The notes under the pieces are model-generated. The model did no database searches. It had not been told where the DNA came from and saw nothing but the letters and a program-made list of their open reading frames with translations. A stretch of 8,764 nucleotides of DNA from Microbacterium sp. (GTDB lineage: Bacteria; Actinomycetota; Actinomycetes; Actinomycetales; Microbacteriaceae): assembly GCA_029267645.1 (NCBI GenBank), contig JAJUIM010000065.1:1-8764 (forward strand), given 5' to 3'. Positions 1 through 6,275 of this stretch are shown one piece after another. The number at the start of each line of letters is the position of its first letter. The stretch's first letter is position 1. A program made the translations under genes and the position numbers.

Positions 1-300
1 CGCCAGCGAGGTGTGCATCGCGAGCACGCCGATGCCGCGCTCGAGCGCGGCTCCGAGGCCGGCGACGGCGGCCCCCGGCGCGCCGATCGGCGGCGGATCG
101 TGGCGCCATGGATCCCCCGCGTTGACGGCCAGCAGGTCGGCGCCGTCGAGCAGCGCGAGCGCCTCGTCGACCGGCGCGATGCGCGTGCGGAAGCCCGCGG
201 CCTCGAGCGCCTCCGCGAGCGCGGGGGTCGTCTCGGCGAAGGGGTGCCAGGGATCCACGTACCGCCCCTCGGCGGTCGCGACGACGGCACTCAGCGACAT
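1..300 (-). CDS. ThuA-like domain protein, 3' end beyond window
   Basis: The first 100 residues of a minus-strand gene are present; the rest lies beyond the left edge. The protein begins MSLSAVVATAEGRYVDPWHP and continues with a region rich in Ala and Leu (PALAEALEAAGF, then LLDGADLLAVNAGDPWRHD) and ends GVLAMHTSLA. The DPWHPF start, the alternating strand/helix pattern and the Gly-Val-Leu-Ala-Met-His segment resemble the ThuA / trehalose-utilisation family, which has a glutamine-amidotransferase-like fold and often poorly defined function in sugar metabolism. The ATG at 300-298 is the only plausible start: no in-frame ATG or GTG lies just upstream. A GAGGTGG stretch sits about 12 bases before it, rather far for a ribosome site. 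The gene follows the MFS gene by 32 bp on the same strand and is probably co-transcribed with it. The family is recognised from motifs only; the function is unproven. Confidence 0.68.
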   Translation of the reverse strand, partial: MSLSAVVATAEGRYVDPWHPFAETTPALAEALEAAGFRTRIAPVDEALALLDGADLLAVNAGDPWRHDPPPIGAPGAAVAGLGAALERGIGVLAMHTSLA

Positions 301-332
301 GGATCCATCGAACCACCTCGCGGGCGGCCGCG

Positions 333-1697
333 TCACGTGTCGTCGTCGCGCGTGCGGTCGCGCAGCGTGGGCTGGGCCGACGTCGTCTGCGCGATCGTGT
401 CGTTCGTCGAGGGCTGCTGCGGCACCGCCTGCGTGACGATGTCGATCGGCCGCGTCTCCTCGAGCGCGAGGCGGAACCCGCCCGTGTCGGCCCTGTGGAG
501 GCGGCCCGAGGCGAGCAGCCACCCCGCGCCGATCGCGGCGGCGGCGAGCCCCGCGACGCCCGCGACGACGATTGCCGCGCGCGGCCCCCACGCGTCGGCG
601 ACCGCGCCCGCGATGGGCGCGCCGATGGGCGTGGATCCCATCATCACGGCGAGGTACAGCGCGAGCACGCGGCCGCGCAAGGCGGGATCCGTCGTCGTCT
701 GCACGTAGCCGTTCGCGGTTGTGAGGAACGTCACGGTGCAGAAGCCCGCGAGCACGCACACGGCCGCGTAGGCGAGGTAGGCGGGTGTCATGGCCGCGAG
801 GATCTGCACGAGGCCGAAGCCGCCGACGGCGAGGATCGCGACGCGCAGCCGCGCCCTGTCGCGCCGCGCGGCGAGCAGGGCGCCCGCGAGGGATCCGATC
901 GCGAGCGTCGAGCTGAGCAGCCCGTACCCGTCGGCGTCGCGGCCGAACTCGACCGCCATGGTCGAGGCGAAGATCGGGAAGTTCATGCCGAACGCGCCCA
1001 TGAGGAACGCCATGACGAAGGTCACGATGAGGTCGGGGCGCCCGGCGACGTAGCGCACGCCGTCGGCGAGGCGCCCGGATCCGCGGGACGAGGCGGTGCG
1101 CGGCTGCAGCTCGTCGCGCCGCATCGCGATGATCGCCGCGAGCATGGCCGCGAAGGTCGCGGCGTTGATGAGGAACACCCAGCCGCTGCCGACGACGATG
1201 AGCAGCAGGCTGCCGACGGCGGGTCCGATGAGGCGCGCCATGTTGAACGACGCCGAGTTGAGCGCGACGGCGTTGGACGCCTGCGACCGGCTGACGACGT
1301 CAGTCACGAACGCCTGGCGCGTGGGGTTGTCGATCGCGTTCACGATGCCCACGAGCAGCGCGATGCAGAGCATGATCGGCAGCGTGAGCACGCCGGTCAG
1401 CAGCAGCACGCCGATGAGCAGCGACAGCACGCCGAGGCTCGACTGCGTCACGAGCAGCAGCTTGCGCCGGTCGAAGCGGTCGGCGATGTATCCCGAGACG
1501 CCCGCGAGCACGAGGGGCGGGCCGAACTGGCAGGCCATCGTGAAGCCGACGGCCGTCGCGTCGTGGTCGGTGAGCTCCGTGAGCACGACCCAGTCCTGCG
1601 CCGTCGACTGCATCCAGGCGCCGACGTTCGAGATGAGCGCGCCGATGAACCACAGGCGGTAGTTGAAGACGCCGAGCGAGCGGAACATCGCCTTCAT
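333..1697 (-). CDS. MFS efflux transporter (MFS_3 / EntS-like)
   Basis: A 454-residue inner-membrane protein of the major facilitator superfamily, with about twelve hydrophobic segments between residues 12 and 395. The loop between the second and third helices has the signature GYIADRFDRRKL (69-80). The segment NPTRQAFVTDVV in the first half is typical of the MFS_3 group that includes the enterobactin exporter EntS and many drug exporters, so proton-driven export of a small molecule is likely; the substrate cannot be read. A hydrophilic tail of about 60 residues rich in Thr, Gln, Asp and Arg follows the last helix and is longer than usual. The start is well supported: GGGAGGT at 1710-1704 lies about 6 bases before the ATG, and that ATG overlaps the stop of the marR gene (ATGA, 1697-1694), implying translational coupling. 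The gene is therefore probably controlled by the MarR protein encoded just upstream. Confidence 0.92.
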   Translation of the reverse strand: MKAMFRSLGVFNYRLWFIGALISNVGAWMQSTAQDWVVLTELTDHDATAVGFTMACQFGPPLVLAGVSGYIADRFDRRKLLLVTQSSLGVLSLLIGVLLLTGVLTLPIMLCIALLVGIVNAIDNPTRQAFVTDVVSRSQASNAVALNSASFNMARLIGPAVGSLLLIVVGSGWVFLINAATFAAMLAAIIAMRRDELQPRTASSRGSGRLADGVRYVAGRPDLIVTFVMAFLMGAFGMNFPIFASTMAVEFGRDADGYGLLSSTLAIGSLAGALLAARRDRARLRVAILAVGGFGLVQILAAMTPAYLAYAAVCVLAGFCTVTFLTTANGYVQTTTDPALRGRVLALYLAVMMGSTPIGAPIAGAVADAWGPRAAIVVAGVAGLAAAAIGAGWLLASGRLHRADTGGFRLALEETRPIDIVTQAVPQQPSTNDTIAQTTSAQPTLRDRTRDDDT

Positions 1698-2125
1698 CGG
1701 TGCACCTCCCGCAGGATGATCTCGGCCGCCTCGTGCAGTGTGCGTCGCTCACCTGCGTCGAGGCTCGAGAGGACCTGCGCGAGCCAGGTGTCGCGGCGGG
1801 TCACGGTGTCGTCGACGACGTCGTGCCCGGCGTCGGTGATCGCGATGCGCACCCTGCGGCGGTCGTCGGCGTCGGCGACGCGCGTGACGTACCCGGCCTC
1901 CTCGAGCGCGTTGACCGTGCGGTTCATCGACGGTGCCGTGACGCCGTCGCGATCCGCGAGCGCCGAGAGGGTGTGCGGGCCGTGCCGGTGCAGATTCACG
2001 AGCACGGCGAACTGGCCGTCGGTCATGCCCGTCACCGACCGCTGCTGCCGGATCCTGCGTGCGAGCCGCAGTGTCGCGGCCCGCAGATCGGATGCTTCCG
2101 TCGAGAGGGAGGATTCATTGCTCAT
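1694..2125 (-). CDS. MarR-family transcriptional regulator
   Basis: A 143-residue winged helix-turn-helix protein. The region TLSALADRDGVTAPSMNRTV (residues 52-71) is the helix-turn-helix, with TAPSMNRTVNALEE as recognition helix. The wing follows with the family hallmark DADDRRRVRI (85-94). Flanking N- and C-terminal helices would form the dimer interface, and the length is normal for the family. MarR proteins usually repress their own operon and a neighbouring exporter until a small aromatic or toxic ligand binds. That fits here: the gene overlaps the MFS exporter by 4 bp, and a near-palindrome lies 3 bp before its start codon. The ATG at 2125-2123 has no Shine-Dalgarno sequence upstream, only AT-rich promoter-like DNA, so the transcript may be leaderless. 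The family call is secure; ligand and DNA target are inferred. Confidence 0.93.
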   Translation of the reverse strand: MSNESSLSTEASDLRAATLRLARRIRQQRSVTGMTDGQFAVLVNLHRHGPHTLSALADRDGVTAPSMNRTVNALEEAGYVTRVADADDRRRVRIAITDAGHDVVDDTVTRRDTWLAQVLSSLDAGERRTLHEAAEIILREVHR

Positions 2126-2128
2126 GCG

Positions 2129-2151
2129 AATATTTAGCTTAGCTTATTAAT
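2129..2151. promoter_or_regulatory. Probable MarR operator and promoter, AT-rich palindrome
   Basis: A 23-bp imperfect palindrome centred on T2140: left half AATATTTAGCT, right half AGCTTATTAAT. Eight of eleven positions pair, with a perfect AGCT-T-AGCT core. It is the only strongly AT-rich island in this part of the window and ends 3 bp before the marR ATG. Size and symmetry are typical of MarR-family sites, so autorepression is likely (inference). The same stretch offers -10-like elements in both directions (TATTAA at 2145-2150 on the plus strand; TAAGCT and TAAATA on the minus strand), so it may drive both marR and the hydrolase. Confidence 0.6.
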
Positions 2152-2168
2152 GTCGTGCCCAACACGAC
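2152..2168. repeat. Short perfect inverted repeat
   Basis: GTCGTG (2152-2157) and CACGAC (2163-2168) form a perfect 6-bp inverted repeat around the loop CCCAA. It sits beside the probable MarR operator and shares bases 2160-2168 with the left arm of the larger 2160-2246 inverted repeat, so the two structures cannot form at once. It could be a second protein site or part of an RNA fold; nothing in the sequence decides between these. Confidence 0.4.
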
Positions 2169-2246
2169 GCAGTCAATTCGGCGGCGTCGCCGGGCGACAC
2201 GCCGAGAACTGGGCCCGAACGCCTTCGCCGTGACTGCGTTGTGTTG
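2160..2246 (+). repeat. 16-bp inverted repeat in divergent intergenic region
   Basis: The left arm CAACACGACGCAGTCA (2160-2175) pairs with the right arm TGACTGCGTTGTGTTG (2231-2246). Fifteen of sixteen positions are complementary, and the remaining one (G2166 with T2240) would be a G-U pair in plus-strand RNA, so that RNA forms an unbroken 16-bp stem. The 55-base loop holds a GC-rich hairpin, CGGCGTCGCC (2182-2191) against GGCGACACGCCG (2193-2204) with one bulged base, and a possible TTCGG/CCGAA pairing (2177-2181 with 2215-2219) around it. The right arm runs directly into the Shine-Dalgarno site GAGAGGA (2246-2252) of the hydrolase gene. It could be a leader structure affecting translation or a paired operator. 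The function is unknown. Confidence 0.6.
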
Positions 2247-2259
2247 AGAGGATTGCGGC

Positions 2260-3099
2260 ATGGCCTCGTTCGTCGACCACCTCGGCACCCGGATCCACTA
2301 CGACGTCGCCCGCCCCGACGGCCCGTCGCGCGGCGCCGTCCACGTCCTGCACGGCGTCGGCGAGCATGCGGGGCGCTACGAGCGGCTGCTGTCGGCGCTC
2401 GCCGCGGCCGGCTGGACCGCCTACGCCGACGACCACCGCGGCCACGGCCGCACGGGGCTCGAGCAGCACGGATCCGCAGACCTGCTCGGGCGCCTCGGCG
2501 CGGGCGGGCACCGCGCCGCGGAGGACGCCGCGTGGCGCATGTCGCAGATCGCGCGCGACGAGCACGGCGGCGGGCCGCTCGTGATCCTCGGCCACTCGTG
2601 GGGATCCTTCCTCGCGCAGAAGCTCGTGAACCGCCACCCGGGCGCGTACGACGGCATCGTGCTCGTCGGCTCGTCGCTGCTGTGGCCGGGCGCGCTCAAC
2701 GCGGGGCCCCTCAACAGGGCGTGGGCGGGCCCGGGTGCGAAGGGCAACGAGTGGATCTCGGAGGATCCGGCGGTGCAGGACGCGGCGATCGCGGATCCGC
2801 TCACGGTGCAGCAGCCGCTCCTGCGGCTCTTCGGCGTGCGCGGCGCCGTGCAGCTGTACGGGCTGCCCGCGCGCGGCCTGCCCGACACCCCGACCCTGCT
2901 GCTCGTGGGTCGCGACGACCCCGTGGGCGGGCCGCGCTCGGTGCACCGCCTGGCCGACGCGTACCGCCGCCGTTCGGGCTTCTCCGACGTGACGACGCGC
3001 GTGTACGAGGGGCGGCACGAGATCCTCAACGGGTTCCAGCAGGAGCGCGTGCGCGCCGACATCCTCGCCTGGCTCGACGCGCGCTTCCCCGCGGCGTGA
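2260..3099 (+). CDS. Alpha/beta hydrolase (monoacylglycerol lipase / S33-like)
   Basis: A 279-residue soluble alpha/beta hydrolase of the Hydrolase_4 (serine aminopeptidase S33 / monoglyceride lipase) type. Visible motifs in order are HGVGEHAGRY (31-40), the usual oxyanion region of this group; DHRGHGRTG (58-66); the nucleophile elbow GHSWGS with Ser113 (111-116); the acid in LLVGRDDPVG, probably Asp220; and His253 in YEGRHEILN. The full catalytic triad and normal length indicate an active esterase or lipase acting on a lipid or other ester; the substrate cannot be told. There is no signal peptide, so it is probably cytoplasmic. The ATG start is supported by GAGAGGA seven bases upstream. It is divergent from marR and ends 42 bp before the lipoate ligase gene, which seems to have its own promoter. 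Confidence 0.9.
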   Translation: MASFVDHLGTRIHYDVARPDGPSRGAVHVLHGVGEHAGRYERLLSALAAAGWTAYADDHRGHGRTGLEQHGSADLLGRLGAGGHRAAEDAAWRMSQIARDEHGGGPLVILGHSWGSFLAQKLVNRHPGAYDGIVLVGSSLLWPGALNAGPLNRAWAGPGAKGNEWISEDPAVQDAAIADPLTVQQPLLRLFGVRGAVQLYGLPARGLPDTPTLLLVGRDDPVGGPRSVHRLADAYRRRSGFSDVTTRVYEGRHEILNGFQQERVRADILAWLDARFPAA

Positions 3100-3128
3100 C
3101 CGCCGGGCTCGCCCGGATCCGCCGCGAC

Positions 3129-3134
3129 TACGCT
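3129..3134 (+). promoter_or_regulatory. -10 box of leaderless promoter for lipoate ligase gene
   Basis: TACGCT (3129-3134) fits the actinobacterial -10 pattern TAnnnT and is followed by 7 bases and then the ATG at 3142. The transcript would therefore start on or next to the start codon. GAGGG lies only 1 base from the ATG, too close to act as a ribosome site, which supports leaderless initiation. No good -35 box is visible. Confidence 0.5.
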
Positions 3135-3141
3135 TGAGGGC

Positions 3142-4191
3142 ATGCACGGTGAGTACAAGGTTCCCGGGGGCAAGCTCGTCGTCGTCGACCTCGAGGTGAC
3201 CGACGGCAGGATCAGCGAGTTCGCGCTCGCCGGCGACTTCTTCCTCGAGCCCGACGAGGCGCTCGGCGACATCAACCGCGCCGTCGTGGGCCTGCCCGAG
3301 ACGGCCGACGTGCCGACGATCGCGGCCGCCGTGCGCGGCGCGCTGCCCGAGGGCGCGCAGCTGCTCGGCTTCACGCCCGAGTCGGTCGGCACCGCCGTGC
3401 GCCGTGCGCTCGTCACGGCGTCGACGTGGAGCGACTTCTCGTGGGAGGTCGTCGACGACCCCGCGGTGTCGCCCATGATGAACCTCGCGCTCGACGAGGT
3501 GCTCACCGAGCGGGTCGGATCCGGCGCCCGCAGGCCCACGCTGCGCATCTGGGAGTGGGATCGCTCCGCGGTCGTGATCGGCTCGTTCCAGTCGTACAAG
3601 AACGAGGTCGACCCCGAGGGCGCCGCGCGCCACGGCTTCGACGTCGTGCGCCGCATCTCGGGCGGCGGCGCGATGCTCATGGGCGCGGGCCAGATCATCA
3701 CCTACTCGCTGTACGTGCCGTCGTCGCTCGTCGCGGGCCTCACCTTCGCCGACTCGTACGCCTTCCTCGACGACTGGGTGCTGCAGGCGCTGCACTCGGT
3801 CGGCATCGAGGCGAGCTACCAGGGGCTCAACGACATCACGAGCCCGCAGGGCAAGATCGGCGGGGCTGCGCAGAAGCGCCTCGCGGGCGGCGGGATCCTG
3901 CACCACGCGACGCTCAGCTACGACATCGACGGCCAGGTCATGACCGAGGTGCTGCGCATCGGCCGCGAGAAGCTGAGCGACAAGGGCACGACGTCCGCCG
4001 CGAAGCGCGTGGATCCCATCCGCAGCCAGACGGGCATGGAGCGCCGCGCGATCCTCGACCGCTTCATCGAGGTGTTCCAGGGCTTCACGGGCGCCGAGCG
4101 CGGACATATCACGGAAGAGGAATACGCTGCAGCCGAGGAGCTCGTGCGCACGAAGTTCTCGACCCCCGAGTGGCTGCATCGGGTCCCGTGA
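3142..4191 (+). CDS. Lipoate-protein ligase, N-terminal accessory domain
   Basis: A 349-residue protein of the LplA family, which activates lipoate with ATP and attaches it to a lysine of lipoyl domains (for example of 2-oxoacid dehydrogenases or GcvH). The catalytic domain spans about 100-345. RRISGGGAM (170-178) is the lipoate/nucleotide loop, and GKIGGAAQKR (237-246) contains the conserved lysine, K238. Residues 1-92, starting HGEYKVPGGKLVVVDLEV, resemble the small accessory domain that sits at the C-terminus of E. coli LplA and is a separate protein, LplB, in Thermoplasma. Here it comes first, a permuted order that I recall from actinobacterial homologues. The ATG lies just behind a -10 box, suggesting leaderless translation. 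The 3' end overlaps the methyltransferase start by 4 bp. Chemistry is well supported; an octanoyltransferase-like role is possible. Confidence 0.9.
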   Translation: MHGEYKVPGGKLVVVDLEVTDGRISEFALAGDFFLEPDEALGDINRAVVGLPETADVPTIAAAVRGALPEGAQLLGFTPESVGTAVRRALVTASTWSDFSWEVVDDPAVSPMMNLALDEVLTERVGSGARRPTLRIWEWDRSAVVIGSFQSYKNEVDPEGAARHGFDVVRRISGGGAMLMGAGQIITYSLYVPSSLVAGLTFADSYAFLDDWVLQALHSVGIEASYQGLNDITSPQGKIGGAAQKRLAGGGILHHATLSYDIDGQVMTEVLRIGREKLSDKGTTSAAKRVDPIRSQTGMERRAILDRFIEVFQGFTGAERGHITEEEYAAAEELVRTKFSTPEWLHRVP

Positions 4192-5135
4192 CGCTCGCCG
4201 ATTCCGCCCCGCAGCGGGGCCTCAGCAGGGGCGCGCCCGTCGCGATCCACCACGGGGACAACCTCGAGGTGATCCAGACGCTGCCCGACGGCGCGTTCAC
4301 GATGATCTACCTGGATCCGCCGTTCAACACGGGCCGCCGGCGCCAGCACACGACGCAGCGCGTGACGCACGCGCCCGACGCCGTGCACATCGACAAGGTT
4401 GCGGACGAGACGCCCGACGCCCTCTTTGGCGACGACTTCCTCAACGCGACCGAGAACCCCGTGTGGAACGGATTCCACGGCCGCAAGTACGAGCGGATCC
4501 GCCAGACCCTCACGACGTTCGACGACCGCTTCGACGACTACTGGGCGTTCCTCGAGCCGCGGCTGAGCGAGGCGTGGCGGCTGCTCGCCGACGACGGCAC
4601 GCTGTACCTGCACCTCGACTATCGCGAGGCGCACTACGCGAAGGTCATGCTCGACGCCGTCTTCGGGCGCGACAGCTTCCTCAACGAGATCGTCTGGGCG
4701 TACGACTACGGCGCGAAGAGCCGCTCGCGGTGGCCCACGAAGCACGACACGATCCTCGTGTACGTGAAGGATCCCGAGCGGTACCACTTCGACTCCGACG
4801 CGGTCGACCGCGAGCCGTACATGGCCCCGGGCCTCGTGGATCCCGAGAAGGCGGCGCGCGGCAAGCTGCCGACCGACGTGTGGTGGCACACGATCGTGCC
4901 GACGAGCGGATCCGAGCGCACCGGTTACCCGACGCAGAAGCCCGAGGGGATCCTCGAGCGCATGATCAAGGCGTCCACGCGCCCCGGCGACCGCGTGCTC
5001 GACTTCTTCGCCGGATCCGGCACGACGGGTGCCGTCGCGAGCCGCCTCGGGCGCCAGGCCGTGCTCGTCGACGGCAACCCTCGCGCCATCGAGGTGATGC
5101 AGGACCGCATCCCCCACGCCGTCGTGATCCGGTAG
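4188..5135 (+). CDS. Site-specific DNA methyltransferase, beta class, solitary
   Basis: A 315-residue N6-adenine/N4-cytosine DNA methyltransferase (N6_N4_Mtase family). The catalytic motif IV, DPPFNTG (43-49), precedes the AdoMet-binding motif I, DFFAGSGTTG (272-281), the order that defines the beta class (as in CcrM and M.HinfI). TQKPEGILERMI (249-260) is the expected motif just before motif I. The span 50-235, including AYDYGAKSRSRWPTKHDTIL, holds the remaining motifs and the target-recognition region; the recognition sequence cannot be read. The open frame extends far upstream, but only from the GTG at 4188 is the protein a normal length for the family and free of antisense-like composition. 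That GTG overlaps the lipoate ligase stop (GTGA), suggesting coupled translation. No restriction endonuclease lies on either side, so this looks like an orphan, possibly epigenetic, enzyme. Confidence 0.9.
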   Translation: MTLADSAPQRGLSRGAPVAIHHGDNLEVIQTLPDGAFTMIYLDPPFNTGRRRQHTTQRVTHAPDAVHIDKVADETPDALFGDDFLNATENPVWNGFHGRKYERIRQTLTTFDDRFDDYWAFLEPRLSEAWRLLADDGTLYLHLDYREAHYAKVMLDAVFGRDSFLNEIVWAYDYGAKSRSRWPTKHDTILVYVKDPERYHFDSDAVDREPYMAPGLVDPEKAARGKLPTDVWWHTIVPTSGSERTGYPTQKPEGILERMIKASTRPGDRVLDFFAGSGTTGAVASRLGRQAVLVDGNPRAIEVMQDRIPHAVVIR

Positions 5136-5172
5136 CGGCCACGGCGCGCGGGGTCGCAGGCCCAGAAGTCCA

Positions 5173-5243
5173 CAAGTCTCCGCCAAGTCTCGCCGCAGTC
5201 CGCACGGACTTGGCGGAGACTTGAGGACTTGGCGGAGACTTGC
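5173..5243. repeat. 17-bp repeat: one inverted and two tandem copies
   Basis: GACTTGGCGGAGACTTG occurs at 5207-5223 and 5226-5242, as part of a 19-bp tandem unit, with the first bases (GGAC) of a third unit at 5244. Its exact reverse complement, CAAGTCTCCGCCAAGTC, is at 5173-5189. Each copy itself contains GACTTG twice. Between the inverted copies, AGTCCG-CA-CGGACT (5197-5210) is another perfect small inverted repeat. Either tandem copy can pair with the inverted one, giving two exclusive 17-bp stems. The cluster lies between the methyltransferase stop and the promoter of the oxidoreductase gene and reaches the expected -35 position. It could be a REP-like dispersed element, operators, or a strong RNA structure. 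No T-run follows, so an ordinary intrinsic terminator is unlikely. Confidence 0.75.
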
Positions 5244-5265
5244 GGACAGGGGAGCGGGGCGGCGC

Positions 5266-5271
5266 TAGCCT
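5266..5271 (+). promoter_or_regulatory. -10 box of leaderless promoter for LLM oxidoreductase
   Basis: TAGCCT (5266-5271) fits TAnnnT and is followed by exactly 6 bases before the ATG at 5278, the spacing of a leaderless transcript. CGGACA at 5243-5248, at the end of the tandem repeats, is 17 bases upstream and is a weak -35 candidate. No usable Shine-Dalgarno site is present. Confidence 0.55.
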
Positions 5272-5277
5272 GGCGGC

Positions 5278-6267
5278 ATGCGATTCGGAACCTTCATCCC
5301 GCAGGGCTGGCGATTCGACCTCGTCGGCATCGACCCGGACGAGCAGTGGGCCACGATGCGCCGGCTCGCGCAGCGCGCGGACGAGGGGCCGTGGGAGTCG
5401 ATCTGGGTCTACGACCACTTCCACACGACGCCGGTGCCGAGCGAGGAGGCCACGCACGAGGCGTGGACCCTCATGTCGGCGTTCGCGGCGTCGACGTCGC
5501 GCGTGCGGCTCGGCCAGATGTGCACGTGCATGGGCTACCGCAACCCGGCCTACCTCGCGAAGGTCGCCGCGACCGTGGATCACGTCTCGGGCGGACGCCT
5601 CGAGCTAGGCATCGGCGGCGGCTGGTACGAGCACGAGTGGGAGGCCTACGGCTACGGCTTCCCCGCGATCGGCGACCGCCTGCGCATGCTGCGCGAGGGC
5701 GTCGAGATCATGCGCCAGGCGTGGGAGACGGGATCCGCGACGCTCGACGGCCGTTATTACCAGGTCGACGGCGCGATCGTGCGCCCGCTGCCAATCCAGC
5801 GCCCCGGCATCCCGCTGTGGATCTCGGGCGGCGGCGAGAAGGTCACGCTCAAGATCGCCGCGCGGCATGCGCAGTACACGAACTTCGCGGGCGGCGACGT
5901 CGAGGTGTTCCGGCAGAAGGATCGCGTCCTGCGCGAGCACTGCGACGCGCTCGGCCGCGACCACACCGAGATCGTGCGCACGACCAACAACAACGTCGTG
6001 ATCGGCGAGACGGAGGCCGAGGTCGCCGACCGCGTCGCGGCGATCGGCGCGCGCCTGAAGCCGCACCTGGGCGACGCATACGAGCAGACGATGGCGAACT
6101 TCGGCCGCGGCAACCCCGCCGTGGGTACGGTCGAGCAGGTGACCGAGCATTTCCGGGCCCTCGCCGACGCGGGCGCCGACTACACGATCAGCTACTTCCC
6201 CGAGATGGCCTACGACACGAGCGGCGTCGAGCTGTTCGAGCAGCGGGTGATCCCCGAGCTCAGCTGA
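5278..6267 (+). CDS. LLM-class F420-dependent oxidoreductase
   Basis: A 329-residue luciferase-like monooxygenase-superfamily protein (TIM barrel), resembling the F420-dependent subgroup TIGR03560. Recognisable stretches are the start MRFGTFIPQGWRFDLVG, WVYDHFHTTPVP (43-54), GQMCTCMGYRNPAYLAK (79-95), the hallmark SGGRLELGIGGGWYEHEW (104-121) and LWISGGGEKVTLKIAARHA (180-198). Members move a hydride between cofactor F420 (or a flavin) and diverse substrates in the cytoplasm; the substrate here is unknown, and F420 use is inferred from the family, since no F420 biosynthesis gene is in view. The length is normal and intact. The start codon lies 6 bases after a -10 box, so translation is probably leaderless. 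The stop is only 8 bp from the stop of the convergent carboxylesterase gene. Confidence 0.9.
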   Translation: MRFGTFIPQGWRFDLVGIDPDEQWATMRRLAQRADEGPWESIWVYDHFHTTPVPSEEATHEAWTLMSAFAASTSRVRLGQMCTCMGYRNPAYLAKVAATVDHVSGGRLELGIGGGWYEHEWEAYGYGFPAIGDRLRMLREGVEIMRQAWETGSATLDGRYYQVDGAIVRPLPIQRPGIPLWISGGGEKVTLKIAARHAQYTNFAGGDVEVFRQKDRVLREHCDALGRDHTEIVRTTNNNVVIGETEAEVADRVAAIGARLKPHLGDAYEQTMANFGRGNPAVGTVEQVTEHFRALADAGADYTISYFPEMAYDTSGVELFEQRVIPELS

Positions 6268-6275
6268 TCCGCGCG

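Noticed and set aside
495..2150. Long plus-strand open frame of 551 residues across the marR-MFS genes
   Set aside because: Its Arg/Glu/His/Ala-rich, motif-free translation is the usual antisense shadow of GC-rich genes, and the minus strand holds two clear families there.
2160..2246. Terminal inverted repeats of a small insertion element
   Set aside because: Only 87 bp in total, with no flanking target duplication seen and no transposase; a regulatory or RNA structure fits better.
2173..4179. Minus-strand open frame of 668 residues opposite the hydrolase and lipoate ligase
   Set aside because: Low-complexity Arg/Ala/Glu/His composition with no motif; both plus-strand genes show complete catalytic motifs.
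3426..4187. Upstream extension of the methyltransferase frame inside the lipoate ligase gene
   Set aside because: The added 254 residues are Arg-rich and family-unlike, and lie fully within another gene; the GTG at 4188 gives a normal-length enzyme.
5173..5243. CRISPR array or Rho-independent terminator
   Set aside because: The tandem copies are separated by 2 bp with no spacers, one copy is inverted, no cas gene is near, and no T-run follows the stems.
3142..5277. Restriction-modification or other defence island around the methyltransferase
   Set aside because: Neighbours on both sides are metabolic enzymes; no endonuclease, helicase, specificity subunit or toxin gene is present.
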